DNA of 64,000 nucleotides from Cordia subcordata (taxonomy: Eukaryota; Streptophyta; Magnoliopsida; Boraginales; Cordiaceae), in contig JAPTOF010000006.1 of the NCBI GenBank assembly GCA_028554755.1, positions 15,437,001 to 15,501,000 of the forward strand, given 5' to 3'. The notes under the pieces were generated by a model. It saw only the letters and a list, made by a program, of their open reading frames with translations, did not search any database and was not told the DNA's origin. Position 1 is the stretch's first letter; every line of letters starts with the position of its first letter. Shown here piece by piece: positions 19,661 to 33,156 of this stretch. The translations under genes and the position numbers were made by a program.

Positions 19661-22600
19661 ATGGAAGTTGATATGGAGAATTCGGATAGCCACTACGATC
19701 CCAAAGATTTAAGCACCAGAGAACGCTTTCGCCGTTACGGGTAAGCTGTTTCATTTATAATTTCTATCATTTTCCCAACAATGCTTCAGGATTATTAGCC
19801 AATTTTAACAATAATCTGTGTGCTTTTTTTTTTTTTTCCCTATAAATTTTCTGCAATTTATTAATGAACCGTGCAGCATTTTGCTCTATCATTGGAATTT
19901 GAACCGTGCGAAGAGTCATGACTCATGAGCTTTCGCTAAAGTTTTGTGCTTCTACGATTTGTATATACTGCATTGTAGATCATATCTGGACTTTGCTGGA
20001 GCAAAAGAAACCCAATAAAAGAAGAGACAAGAAAATTAGAAAAAAGAATTGGGGCAATAGGAATGAGTTATGATATTTAAACCGAGTTCCAATATGTAGC
20101 TAGTGAAGTTTTAGTTCCATTTCAATAATTCTTTGGCTTACTGACATTAGATAACACTTCCGGTTAGTCTCACGGTTTTTTATTGTGTTATATAATTTAT
20201 GGAGCACAATGGTAAAGTTGTTGCTGGTGACGACGTGTTTGAGTTGTTGAAACACTCTCTTGAGAGGGTGCAATGTACGGCTGTATGGAATAGACCCCAA
20301 AGTGGGTCTGATCATTTCTCAGACTTGTGCCGTAATTGGAGTTTTATACACCATACGAGTTCTTAAATTTGCGGCTTAGGTTGATCAACAGGGGCACTGC
20401 ATATCATTTCATAGACTCAGCTGCATAGTTGGAGTTTCCTACACCATGCTGCTTTTGTTTTTGTCGCTTAGGTTGATCAAAGTGGGTGCTGCATATACTA
20501 CTATTTGTTGCCAATTTGTGTGTGAGTGTTTGTGTGTTTTTTTTTCAGTTAGAAGTCAGTTATAGTGTTCTATTCATACATATTGGTTATTGTTGTTGTG
20601 GAATCTCTTTCACGTGTCTTCAGAAATAAATAGTACTTCTTATTGGGTATGTTAGCATTATAGACTGTGTTATATGCAGGAAAAGGACGTCAGCTTCAAG
20701 CCTATCACCCAACCAAAACAGTCCAGCCTCTAGGTTGGATGAAGTCAGGTCAAACGCGGTACTTTTCCTTGAAAATGTCAAACATGAGGTGGAGAGCCTT
20801 AGAACTGATCAAGGAGGGACGCCTTCAAAGAGGAGACCGTCCATTGACAGTCATGGGATATCTGAGGCAGATTTTGGCCCGGATTCCATACGTAGGAGTG
20901 GAGCCCTTTCACTGAAAACTTGCAAATTAGAGGATGATGCCGTTGATAACGTAGATGCCACATTCTCTATATTTGCTTCTCTTCTTGATTCTGCTCTTCA
21001 AGGTGCATAAGATTTGCTCTCAAATGACATTTTACCTTTCACTCTCATGTACATGATGCTGTGGAGGGCAATGACAAGTTTAATCACTGTTGTGTGGACC
21101 ATATGTTGCATAATTGCTATTAACAAGCCTTTTCTTCTGAGTCTTGCAAGAATAATATTTATAATTGTCAGGTTTATTATCGTTATAAAGAATGGGGGGT
21201 TACTGCATCAAAGACCTTCTTTACCCTGCCAATTTCTTCCTTTGCAAGCCTGTATGAGATTCTTTTCTTAAATTGTTATCTGACTGTTGACCCTGGTGTA
21301 CTGCAGGATTGATGTCAATCCCAGATTTGATATTACAATTCGAGAATTCTTGCCGCAATTTGTCAGAGTCAATTAGGTTTGCCTCTTGATCTCAAGATAA
21401 CTAGCGTCTTCGTGGGTTAGTAGAGCAGAAACAACTTGAAGCTAGACGTATTTTGGCAACCACAGCCCTTTCACTCAATCAAACTTTCCGCACTTACTTT
21501 ATTTCTATGGCAAATATGTTGAAAGGCATTATTTACTATTTTACATTTGACAGTACAATGCAATGTCCTGCAGGTATGGCTCCAATGAGAGACACGGGAT
21601 CATCGAGGACAAATTGATGCGACGGAAAGCTAAGCTATTGCTTGATGAGGCTGCATCCTGGTCTCTTTTGTGGTATCTATTTGGAAAAGGAAATCAACGT
21701 TGACCTTTAAATGTTGCTATTCATTTTCGACAGCCTAGGTTTATGTTTTCTTACCAACCTATTATGTTGTTAAAGTTGTTATATGAATGCAAGAGTTAAT
21801 TGTCAAGGTGTTGTTTTGGAAACTGATTTGTGGATATTGTGCATTTACTCAGAATAAGATTAGATTCTAGAAGCACCAAGCACACATCTGTCTGCGACAA
21901 GTGAACATTTCAAGTTTTATGAAGAACTAGTTTTGATGGATCACAAGATTTATTCCTCAGCCATTGCAAATTCGTTAAGAGTACCCTTTCTGAATTTCAC
22001 GTCGTATTCTGAAGTCTTCTTCCTCTTCTTGCAGAAAATGAAGAAATTCCTGAAAATTTAATCCTGGTAATGTAACATACTTTTGGTAATCCATTATGAA
22101 TTATTTATCCAGCTAACAATGATACTACTGATATTCCTCCTAAAAGTCTTGACTTTGAGCTACACCGATCTAATGCACAGATCCCTACAACGTCACATTT
22201 GGAGGCTTGTCAATTTGTTGCAGCAAATCATACAGCCCAGTTATGCCTCCGGATTGTTCAGTGGCTGGAAGGATTAGCGTCTAAGGCCCTTGATTTGGAT
22301 AACAAGGTAGTGACTTGGTAAATGATTATGTTGGTAGCATTTGTGTGAGCATTTTGCTTGCTGTAGTTCTGAAGTGAGCTTCTTATTGTTAGCATTACTC
22401 CTACTTTGGTGTTTGTCAATGAATTTTTAGGAACTTATTTTGGTTTATTGCTTTTATATCTCGTAGTAGTCTTGATAAATTAGCAAAAACAAATAAAAAT
22501 AGGTTCTATCTAATAGTAGTCTTATGTTGCCTGTGACTGCTTCAGACTGTTTGTGGGGACAAAATCTTGTTTGAATTGGCATCTCACATTTTATATATAG

Positions 22601-25600
22601 ACACACACGCTCATCTATGTTTGTTTGGTGAATTTTTTGGGGTATGTCAAACTTATATCTTTGGGATTTGAATATATGTATCTCGTAGTAATCTGGGTCT
22701 GGCTTATGACATTCTGCATTAAATGTTTGTGGAGTTACAACCTTATTAGAAGCTTAATGAAAGTAGTAACTGACTTCTCAAATGAGAAAGTAGTAATTGA
22801 CAGACATTTAAACACACAAAAGCAGGTCTTCCTATGGTTGATGCCAACTTAAATTGCCAGTTGTTTGAGATGGGTCATGACATTCAATAATCAACTGGAT
22901 CTTGAATAATTACAGGCTTCATCAACTTAATGGTAGTAGAAGTAAGGCACATGGTGCTTGATTATTATCTATATTTCTATTTTAAGTTGAGAAACTGAGG
23001 GATACAGAAAATAGAAGAATTGCTGTATTATTTGATATTAAACTAGATAAGCATAAGCATAAGAATGCATTGTAGCAATTCAAAGAAACAACTATAATGA
23101 CATTGATGAAGTTCTTACTCTCCATCACTTAAAGAATCTCCATTCTAAGAGCCGAAAAATTAAACATGTCTTGTGTTTTCTAGATTAATTATATTTCCTT
23201 AATAACCCTTTGCAGGCTAACTTGGTTTCATTGACGAGTTGCTATAACTTGAGCAAATCTACACCAAATATTTTTACTTGGAATGATGCACTTGCTTCTT
23301 GCAGGTCCATGGCTCTCATGTTGGTACTTATCTTCCTACATCTGGAATTTGGCATCACACCCAGCGACTTCTAAAGAAGGGTGCCTCAAATCCACAGACA
23401 GTGCATCATTTGGATTTTGATGCTCCGACGCGGGAGCATGCTCAACAACTACCTGATGACAAAGTACTCTCTTAAAACAAGTGCTGTATTAGCCTTAATA
23501 TCTTTTCTTCTCTAGCCATCACCTGCCTAAATTACTTTTACTGTTCTTAGAGGGTGTTTGGTTTTGCTTTTTTTTTTAAGCGACTTATAAGCAATTGATT
23601 CTTATAGGCAGCTTTTGATGCTTATAAGCCAATAATAGATAAGTAGAGAAGTGTTTCAATAAAAAGTGCTTATAAGCTATTAACATATTTGGTAAATATA
23701 TGCTTATAAGCAGAAATTTTGTTAAAATAACTAAAGAAGATCTTTCATTACTTAATGGGTAGTTATTTTTGTGTTTTTAAGGGGTATAAATGTAATTTTA
23801 TTTGGTCAACTTTTAGTGCTATAAACAGCTAAAAGAAAAAGTTAGGGGGTGGTACTTTTTTTTTTTTGGTTGTTTATAAGCTAACTTTTCTGCTTATAAG
23901 AAAAATTTGTCAATGCATAAATTTTATTTTTCTACTTATAAGTAGGTTTGACCAGCCTATAAGCACTCCCAAACACCCTCTTAGATCTTAGAAATTGTGA
24001 AATCCAATCTGACAAATTCCTAAATTGTGCTATAAATAAGCTTATCCAACTTTGGGATTTGTTAGCAGAACTTGCCACATTTTGCGGTGTACATGACACT
24101 TGCATACGGCTTAGTGGGATTAATTTTAGATATATAGGATCCAGTAGATTTCCCTTTTGCATCCCCAATATTGTTATATTCTTTTTCAAACAAAAAAGGA
24201 AAAATAATAACTTTTTGAGGTGATATATTGTGCCCCTTTTGGCTGGTGTTCTCAATTGTGGGCTCAGCATTAGTATTTGCTCATGCTAGCTGAGTAGGCT
24301 AAGGCCTGCTTCAACCGAGCGTGGTTGAAATAACCCCAAAACATGCTCCAAGGTAATTGGTGGTGTATATTGGTGGTATTTGCTCATTCTGCTAGAGCAT
24401 ATTTCTCCTATCTGAATTCTCAAAATAGAAGCTTACTTGTCTAAGTGATGCTGAATTCCCACTTCATAATTCATGTGACAGTGGACTTGTGGGGACTACT
24501 GGTTCTTGTAGAGGTTGCGAACTTTGACTCTGAATCCAAGGGTACTACTCTAGGAGAAAGTAAAGTGTTTATAGTTAAAGTAGATATGGTCTTCCTTCTT
24601 GCCATCTTTACCTCCATGGTGCTTTCTCCAATAAAACCTTTAATTAACAAAAAAAAGAAAAGATAAAACCTTTAATTAACAAAAAGAAGAAAAGTAATCT
24701 TTTCTTCCTTTTTGTAACATGTCATTTCCCATTCCATTTTACTGTACCGTTGCCTTTTTGGGACATTTCATAGGGCTTTTTATAGTTAATAGTATATATT
24801 TACATTTCAAAAATGTCACAGAAAGTGTTCTATGCTCTCATTGTTTGCTAAATGTGCATGCCATCCCTGTGTTTTATCCCAAAGTACGATAAATGCCCAC
24901 ATATACAACCTGTCCAACTTATGCTTAAAGTTGGTAGATGAGGTCATTTTATTTTAGGGGTTAAATTCATCATTCCTGGAAAGCATGAGGAAGTAAAAGG
25001 CATGTTTTAGACCACTGGACAACTTCCACATTTTACAAACAACATAAAAGTAGAAAGCATTTTGCTAATGACACCTATTACAAGTTGCAGTGTTAAGCAA
25101 TTCTTTTTTACGATACTTCTATCGGGCAACATGAAGATCCATTAGAAAAATATCATCCTTATTGACCTAGATAAGTACAATTCAAATAGATCTGTAAAGA
25201 AGGTCCCAGAATAGGGAAGAAAGGAAGTTTATGATTAGTTTCTCGGTACACTTTGTAAGGTAGCAATGGTGAAAGAACCACCTCTTCCCTTTCATAGAAG
25301 TAATATTTCATTTCAAGGAGTATCAATGTTGAGGCCTAATGAATTTGTGTTGATACACAGAAACAAGATGAGTCCCTTCTTGAAGATGTCTGGACTCTGA
25401 CGAGGGCTGGAAGACTTGAAGAAGCTTGCAACCTTTGCCGAACTGCAGGACAGGTATGCCATTCATTTTTCCAGACAAAATTTGTCTTTCAACTTCTTTG
25501 TTTACATATGGACATCTATAGGCAATAACATATCATCTTCTTTTTGTACTGTTTATATCTTGGATGGGTAGCCATGGAGGGCTGCGACTCTCTGTCCGTT

Positions 25601-28600
25601 TGGAGGCCTTAGCCATTTTCCATCAATCAAGTCCCTAGTGAAAAATGGAAAGAACAGAACTTTGCAAGCCATTGAACTAGAAAGTGGCATTGGTCATCAA
25701 TGGCGTCTTTGGAAATGGGCTTCTTATTGTGCATCAGAGGTAACTAGAAACTTCTTTTCTCCTTAGGGGCTTAGTACTAGAAACTTCCACTTCTCCTTAG
25801 GGGCTTAGTCTAAGTTCCAGAAAAATCTGTGCCATATTTGTGTCGTTTTCCTTTCATTCATGGTCTTTTACTCACTATACGTAAGTTTAGTTTCTTTGGA
25901 CTTCCTAAACAAACTGTTTTGGGACTTTTTCATGTGTTAGAAGCATGTTGAGTTTTGGAAACTGATATGTATTTCTAATCCAGTTATGGTTAAGAGCAGT
26001 TATGAGTCATTTAGAAATATTCACTTCACATCATGTTTTAGTGTTTTTTCAGTTAAGTGAATAAATTTTTAAGATCTAACGGACTTATGCTTTTGATTTA
26101 TATTGAAGAAAATTGCAGTGCAAAATGGCACCAAATTTGAAGCAGCAGTTTATGCAGCTCAATGTAGTAACTTGAAGCGGATACTGCCAATTTGTACAGA
26201 CTGGGAGGTATTTATTGCTTTTAATCCAGTCTCTTGGAACATCTGCTATTTGAGTTCTGAATCTCCAGAAATTGGCTTCATATGCATCTGTGTATGAGGG
26301 GTCATCTGTGGAACCCTGAGAAGGGTAGATGTTACAAGTTTCTGTCGGAAAAAGGACAATTATAAAACTTGCTGAAGCCTGCCAATTTGTCTTTTTGGAT
26401 TTTAGAAACGTTAACACCGGAAACCTGTAAATTGGAAACTCATTAGTTGATAAAATTGGGCTTTTGTTTTATTTTGAAATTTAAGATTTCTAGAGTTGTA
26501 TCTTGGATGAATGTTTTATATCTTGAAGTGGAGGGTGATTAATGTCATGTGTAGGGCTCTTCCATGTTTATATTTCTTGCTTCATTGGTTCTGCATCATG
26601 AGGAAGTTCCTTTGATTGCTCATCATTTATCTGAGTATTCAAAATCTACCTGCAATTTTATTCTATGGTTGAGATTTGTAATCTTCCAGATTGAAGAAAA
26701 ACCATTTTTAGAGCTGTTCCTATTGTTGGGCTTCAATCTGATGCAGTTTCATTCTACCAGAAGACATATTATGGTGGATTCTTCAAACAAAAACTGGTTA
26801 ATTTTAAGTCATGAATAGATTTTATCTTAAGCTTGAAGGATATATAATTTCTTATGAGAATTTACAGAATATCAGGTCTTTGGTACTTTGCTTAAAATTA
26901 TTGGCAGGAATATCAAGTAATTCTTGTTTCCTTTTTATTTATTAATATTTTGGTGGTTGTGTTGCTTATGTGCTGGCTTACTCCCATCTAAAGATCTAAG
27001 AGCAATTACCTCTCGTTTCAGTCTGCATGCTGGGCAATGGCCAAGTCATGGCTTGATATCCAGGTTGATATGGAATTGCTGCGCTTGCAACCAGGTGGAA
27101 TAGACCAGCTCAAAAATTATGAAGAAGCAATTGAGAAAAGTCCAGGGGAAGGAGATGGCACTACTCAGCAGATAGTTGGGCCAGATTGTTGGCCACTTCA
27201 AGTACTGAACCAGCAACCAAGAGACCTGTCTGCTCTTCTTCAGAAGCTCCACTCAAGGTAAAGATGCGTAGCTATTTCACTCAGCTTCTGTTCATTTGTT
27301 TCTTCCCACAATCCAGTGTCTAAATATTCTTTACGCAATGTAGTGATATGGTTCTTGAAGTTGTTACTCGAGCATGCAAAGAGCAACAGAGACAAATTGA
27401 GGTAACTGTCAGTCTGGAATCCACTTAACTTATGGTCAGTGCATTATGTAGACTCTTGAAAGGAATACAAGTTGCACTGATACACTGATTTTCATAATGA
27501 CATGGTCCTTTTCCTTATCAGGTGGGAGGGGTCCTTGCTTGGTTTATTTTTCTTTGCATAATGCATTCTGGGACTTATTACCAAGTCATGCCTCTTTAAG
27601 TCACTCCATCTGGGGATTATGTAATTTGCTTTGCTTATAGGTGGATTTGGGAACATATCATGATTAATGGAAGCATTGGTAATGCATACTTTGGTTTAGG
27701 CCTAAAACTGATTGGCATTATTATAGTCAAATTGTGCAGGAAGTAGTTCGTAAAATGTTTACGTGGTATATAATGGGCAGTTAAGCTCTAGGACAGCAGG
27801 TAGCCTGGAATTTTTCTGTAATTTGTAAACTGTTGCGGCAGGATCATCGGATTCAACTGCATAACTGAGAAAGTTATTTGACAAGAAGCACCGAAAAAGA
27901 TCATTTTTGTGTGTCTCCGCACATCTAAATGGCTAGTAATTAAACGGGCTGCTGCTTAGGAGAAAGGAAGCTAGGGGTCTAGTGTATGCTCTTCAAGTTT
28001 TTCATAGATAAATGTCTAGAGCATGATCTTTTTTCCGGTATTCAAAGACAGATCTTGGGCATGTTCTCTCTCTCCCTCCCTCTGTGTGTGTGTGTGTGTG
28101 TGCATTTATCTGGCCTTCTTGTTTTTAAACTCTATTTTCCCTAACGTCATGTCAGAAGCTGCTTACTGCTTTATCATGAAGAAGGATACAAATTATTTTG
28201 TATGTATTTTTCACTATTCCTTACGTGATTAATTTTTCTGATGTATCAGGGGAAGATTCTCATTCTATTTTTTTTAGTTGCAATTTAATAGTCTGTGATG
28301 ATTAACTAAAGCTTCTGAACAGATGAATCTTATGTTAGGAGATATACCAAGTTTGCTGGACCTCCTATGGTTATGGATTTCTCCTTCACAGGATGATGAA
28401 AACCTCTTCAGGTATGTTGCCCTATGGATTTGTTTAGGGGCTTCAGGTTTTGTTGCACCTGGCTGTTCTCTATGCTTGAGTCTATTTTTTCTAATTGAGA
28501 GCTGAGACCTCTATTCACTGCCAAAGTCCCATTCTTTTTTCGTGGAAGTAGGGGTCCTATAAGAAAAGTTCTTGCCATATTTTATTTATGGGTCCCTAAG

Positions 28601-31600
28601 TATTCCAAATTTCCTTCCACTTCTCCTCAATGGGCTGCTAAGAACTCTGCACTTTGTAAAAGCAAATGCTGATTCCTTCATGCATCTTGTGATGAGATTT
28701 TCATGACTGGAAATGTGGTGCAAATATACACTATAGTGGTCTGTGTACAACTCTATGTGTGAAGCAAATTACACATCTTATATGTCAGAAATACGTTCTT
28801 TTTTAGGCCCCATGGAGATCCTCAGATGATGAGGTTCGGTGCGCACTTAGTGCTTGTGCTTAGATATCTCCTTGCTGATGAAATGAGAGATGCCTTCCAG
28901 GAGAAGATAATGACAGTCGGAGATCTCATTGTTAACATGTAAGTTTCTCTTCCTTTTGAAATTTACTGAAGCTTTTACATTCTCATCAGTTTAGTCCACT
29001 AATCTGAAACAGTTCTGGAACTGGATGACAATTAGCTAAAGTTGGTATTCTGGATCATAGTTGTCAAATCGTGAATCGTATCGTGAATCGAAATGTCATT
29101 TTTTTGAATCGTGAATCATATCGAATCGTGAATTGTAACGATTCGGCCACAAACTTAAAAGTACATAAAACAAATATATCATGGTTCCATTTGATGTTTA
29201 GCATTAAAACTTTTTATTTGAATTGATATTGGTACATGTTTTTTTGTTATATTAGGTTATTTTAATGGTAAAATTTAGAAGCAATTTGATATTGGAAGAT
29301 AAAAATATTTAAGTTTTAGTTTATATGAACATGTAATTATAATTTGTAAATTACTGGAAAAGAGTAAAGTAAGTATATGTTAATGGTTCAATACCATATT
29401 ACTTTATAGTTGTATAAACATCATCTTATGTTGTAAAACACTATGTTTTTATTTTTTCTTTCTTTTTGTTTCTTTTCTATATTTATTATGTTTGATATTT
29501 GATATTTGAATGGAAGATATTTTAATCATCTAGTAAATGGGCTTTTCTTTTTGGTTTCTTTGGGTTTACAGTAGGTTTTCAATTTTGTCTTAGCAAATGG
29601 ACTTTTTATTGTGGGTTTTAAATTTAGTTCAATGTGAATCATGGTGATTCAATGAATCGTAGGTGAATCGTACGATTCGAATCGTGAGTCGTACGATTCG
29701 GCAACGATTCACTAATAGCTACTATTCACCTTTAGATACGTATCGTTTTATTGGTGAATCGTATCGAATCGTACGATACGAATTGTGAATCGTACGATAC
29801 GAATTGTGAATCGTACGATTTTGATAACTATGTTCTGGATTAACATCATCCACTTGCAACATTTTCTGAACATCAATGGTTAGGAAGTAAATTTGCTTTC
29901 TTTATTTCCATGTGTGGATTAACATCATCCACTTGCAACATTTTCTGAACATCAATGGTTAGGAAGTAAATTTGCTTTCTTTATTTCCATGTGCATAATT
30001 GAGGAGACTCCATTATATTTGCACTTGTCCTTCTACATTTGAAAATTTTACTTTCTTTTCTTTTGTTCTTTCATAATGATAAGTGGAAAATTTTCCAAAT
30101 GATAAGTGGAAAATTTTCTGGAAGAACATAATGAAAAGAACCATCAAACTGTAGGCTAAGACCCTTGTAATGGATAGCGTTCATAAACAAATTTATTGGG
30201 ATTGAAATTTTCAATTATCCATTTGATTTTCACATTGTCAACTATTGGATAATGATGGACTTTTTATAATATTTGCTTTCCCTATGTGTGAATTGAGTAT
30301 TAACAGTTGCACCCCTTACATTATTAGATTATTGCATGAAAGAGTGAAATTCTAGTTGATCTGAGACCACTTTATTCTAAAATATGAAGAGTAAGTATGC
30401 CAGTTTGTCTGAGATCACTTTATTCCGAAATATGAACTAGCAACATTGTGTTGGATTAATTTTGGAAAATTTTTTTTGTTGGATTAGAATTGGATTTTAC
30501 TGGTCTGACACCAAATACATGGATGTTTAATCTTATTGACCTCTAAAAGCTTCTGATTGCTAGCCAAAGCTCATTATTTTTCTGGGCATGTATCTAAGTC
30601 AGATGAAGTAACTTCTACTGCAACAATCCCGTTGGGCTGTATCAATAGGGAAATCTCTCTGAGAAGTCTCTTTCTTTAAGGTCCGGCTTTTCCATACTTG
30701 GAGTGACATAACCTCTTATCATGACCTTGTAACTGTTATTTCAGGTATGCAATGTATCTATTTACAATACAACATGAAGAGTTGGTTGGGGTATATGCTT
30801 CTCAGCTTGCAAGTCATCGTTGCATTGATCTGTTTGTCCATATGATGGAGCTTAGGTTGAATAGCAGGTATTTGTCGAATTGTAGCAGTTCTTTGGGTTT
30901 ATTGTTTTCCAATTCGAATGTGACACTATTTTCCTATAAGGTTTTACAGTGATACTAGTATTGTGCTATAAGCATTTGCAATATTGGCAAGTACTTAATC
31001 TTGCTTCCTCTGCAAGATTTCTTGCCTTTTCTACCTTTTGAGAAGGGAAGGGTTTAGGGTGGTACTTCTTTATGGGTGTGCATGTCATTCTTCCATGCTG
31101 TCGGCTTCCCTCAAAAAGGTTGATAGACAAAGTATTGGCTGTAGATGCACTTTGATATTGATTGTTAAAAAGGCCAATGCTATCTCAAATTTGTTTGCTC
31201 CCAATATCCATTGCATTTTGACGCATTAGTCGGAGTCCATAAGGAGATAAATGAACATGTTTGAACTGATAATATGGGAGATTTTGGAGTCCTTAGGAGA
31301 TAAGTGAATGTGTGTAAAACTGATACTATAGTAAACAGTGTGTAGCTATGAGGATGATTTTCTTTCTGGAGTTGAAAATATCTCTGCCATAAAGGAGAAT
31401 TTCGTGGGTGTCATCTGTATGTATTCACATAGAAAACTAAGTGAAATATGTCTAAGACTCTCAAGTATAATTTGAGCACATCTGATATTTCTATTCAGAT
31501 GGATATTGCTTGTAGCAACTTGTTTAGGCTTGTCAAAAATTATCATATGCATTTTACACAGATATTGATATTAAAGCTGACTACTGATGTGCTTTCGCAT

Positions 31601-33123
31601 ACACAACTCAATGGCTCAAACCTTTAGTTCGTCATGTTGAGTTTCCCACTGCTTCTGGTGGTTAGTTGCACTGATGTTTTCTGTTAATATTGTTTTTCAT
31701 CTTTTCTGTTGCCAGTATGCATGTCAAATACAAGATCTTCCTCTCCTCCATCGAGTACTTGCCATTTTCTCCTGGAGACAGTTCTAGAGGCAGTTTTGAA
31801 GAAATTATTGAGAGGTGCTCTTCATTATCTGGCCAAATAATTTTGAAACATGCTAGAGACAATTATCTGGTCATTTTAATTACTATAATTTTTTCGGCGT
31901 AGGGTTCTGTCAAGATCTAGAGAAATTAGAGTTGGAAAATATGATCAGTCATCGGATGTTGCTGAGCAACATCGGATGCAAAGTCTTCAGAAAGCTATGG
32001 TTGTTCAGTGGCTTTGTTTTACACCTCCATCCACAATCAATGATGCCAAGTCTGTTAGTGCTAAACTACTTCTTCGCGCATTGATGCACAGGTAATTCTT
32101 TCTTGCCATCCTTTTACTGTGAAATTTGAAATGGTAATTACTAGCCCTCTGAAGGAACAAGATGAACTCAAGAAGGGTAGGGACGGGGTCATAACATAAA
32201 ATTGCAAAACATAGTGGAACTCAAGAAGGGGAGGGACGGGGTCGTAACATAAAATTGCAAAACATAGTGGAGCTTCGAGGACCTGGTCTGCCACTGTTGT
32301 GACTTCAGTGGATAAAAATATCACTCATGAATTATTATTACCTGGGTTACCAGAATGTGGATGGAAATCATGGGTAAGAGAATGATAGATCCTTGTGTCC
32401 ATAATGTTATGAGCGGACCAGGGTAATGGGAATACTGATGTAATCTATGCATTTCCTTACCAGTAAGCAGTAGACTTCACATAAATTGATTATATCATGT
32501 GTGACAGGAAATATGCTTTCAGTATTCAATAACTTCTGTTCCTCGAATCCTTTCTCTTTTTGCAGTAGTGAAACAATAGCTTCATGTTTGTTTCCTCCAG
32601 AAATGTACCATATCATAAAGAAAGAAGGAAATAAAATGGATTATTGCACCTATATTTGGGGGGAAGGTAGAAATTCTAAAGAAATTGCTCTTTTGTGCTC
32701 CTATAGATGAATTGGATAGTCATGTATTATATCTTATTTAACATAGTTCCACATCATCTAGTAAAGCGTGTCTCTTAGTCCATTTCTGTTTAAGAGGCCC
32801 CAATAAATCTTGTGCCATCTGTCAGGCTCTGACTTGCTATTTGTGGCCCAAATAAAAAGTCTTATAGCTGGCATTCAAATTTAGCCTTCAAATACCAATA
32901 GCTTTCTGATGTGATATTATGAGTCCCTGAACTGTATTTGCAGTGGCCCAGTACTCTGATAAAATTAAGTAATTTAAGAATTCACACCCATTTCACCATT
33001 CGTCAAATTTGAGAGGGGTGGAAAATATGGTATCCTAGGTTATTATAGTTTCTGACTTTCATATCATGGAGCTTTCTGTCGTTAATTCACTGTTGCGAAT
33101 TTATTTTGGTTAATTTGTTTTAT

Positions 33124-33156
<33 letters not shown>

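Noticed and set aside
24445..24666. Open frames inside NUP107 introns (for example 23932-24270, 24445-24666, 32486-32710, 34298-34510)
   Set aside because: No domain, no codon pattern, and they lie between well-defined splice sites or in MITEs.
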